The translations under genes were made by a program, and so were the position numbers. A stretch of 64,000 nucleotides of DNA. Origin: Oasisia sp. SBJ-2009. Its lineage: Eukaryota > Annelida > Polychaeta > Sabellida > Siboglinidae. The stretch lies in contig OZ024857.1 of assembly GCA_964017155.1 (NCBI GenBank), positions 35,724,741 through 35,788,740 on the forward strand, read 5' to 3'. Below the pieces are notes generated by a model. The model saw nothing but the letters and a program-made list of their open reading frames with translations, was not told the DNA's origin and made no database searches. Below, piece after piece: positions 63,452 through 64,000 of this stretch (positions are counted from its first letter, which is position 1; every line of letters starts with the position of its first letter).

Positions 63452-64000
63452 TTAGCAGGTAGGTGTCCTTACTTGGCATTGCATAGCAGGCAGGTGGCCT
63501 TACTTGGCATTGCATAGCAGGCAGGTGGCCTTACTTGGCATTGCATAGCAGACAGGTGGCCATACTTGACATTGTATAGCAGGTAGGTGTCCTTACTTGG
63601 CATTACATAGCAGGCAGGTGGCCTTACTTAGCATTACATAGCAGGCAGGTGGCCTTACTTAGCATTACATAGCAGGCAGGTGTCCTTACTTGGCATTACA
63701 TAGCAGGCAGGTGGCCTTACTTGGCATTACATAGCAGGCAGGTGGCCTTACTTTGTATTACATAGCAGGCAGGTGGCCGTACTTGGCATTACATAGCAGG
63801 CAGGTGGCCTTACTTGGCATTACATAGCAGGCAGGTGGCCTTACTTAGCATTACATAGCAGGCAGGTGGCCGTACTTGGCATTACATAGCAGGCAGGTGG
63901 CCTTACTTGGCATTACATAGCAGGCAGGTGGCCTTACTTGGCATTACATAGCAGGCAGGTGGCCGTACCTGACATTGTGTAGCAGGGACGTTGCCTTACT
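63452..64000. repeat. 31-bp minisatellite running off the right edge
   Basis: Units of AGGCAGGTGGCCTTACTTGG plus CATTACATAGC, about 17-18 copies with scattered single-base changes (GTGTCC, TTAGCA, CCGTAC variants). Confidence 0.95.

Overview
This window is nuclear DNA from a metazoan, most likely a marine invertebrate. It has no operons and is AT-rich, with long simple repeats, split exons with GT/AG borders, and a dense, varied transposon load. The load includes L2/CR1-type LINEs with a 2A-like peptide, RTE-like LINEs, PIF/Harbinger, a piggyBac-like MITE and a remnant with a viral-type DNA polymerase B. That mix is known from amphioxus, echinoderms, molluscs and cnidarians; I cannot name the phylum.

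Layout. 1-1.1 kb: broken repeat-borne gene of unknown function, minus strand. 1.6-3.3 kb: foldback element holding a dead LINE endonuclease piece. 3.5-5.9 kb: LINE open in one frame except for two TGA codons. 5.9-7.9 kb: hairpin arrays and (CATA)n. 8-10.6 kb: no gene seen. 11.4-11.8 kb: two exons of a THAP zinc finger with a stop at the conserved Trp position. 12.9-16.3 kb: nearly complete L2/CR1-like LINE. 18.0-20.9 kb: GT-rich satellite of 12/14-bp units. 21.5-25.7 kb: decayed Polinton/adintovirus-like element (zinc finger, DNA polymerase B remnants, three small ORFs). 27.1-28.6 kb: 5'-truncated RTE-like LINE. 30.2-32.8 kb: Harbinger remnant with convergent transposase and DNA-binding ORFs. 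33.2-35.0 kb: element with terminal inverted repeats.

35-59 kb, minus strand: a split host gene, the only one well supported here. At least six exons have compatible splice phases and together follow the order of the eukaryotic pantothenate kinase (Fumble) fold, but glycine-rich nucleotide-binding motifs look altered or were not found. Its introns hold dispersed repeats, MITEs, a degenerate ~180-bp satellite with a conserved 15-bp box (46.0-49.1 kb), and an inverted repeat around an (ATACAT)n array with a TIR element inserted in one arm (51.7-53.8 kb).

59-64 kb: LINE fragments, a ~0.9-kb nested palindrome around AT tracts (61.4-62.3 kb), and a 31-bp minisatellite that runs off the right edge.

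Most long reading frames in the window are translations of microsatellites and were not annotated. The transposon genes are all broken, so no mobile element here looks autonomous. Family assignments come from reading motifs by eye; no database search was possible.
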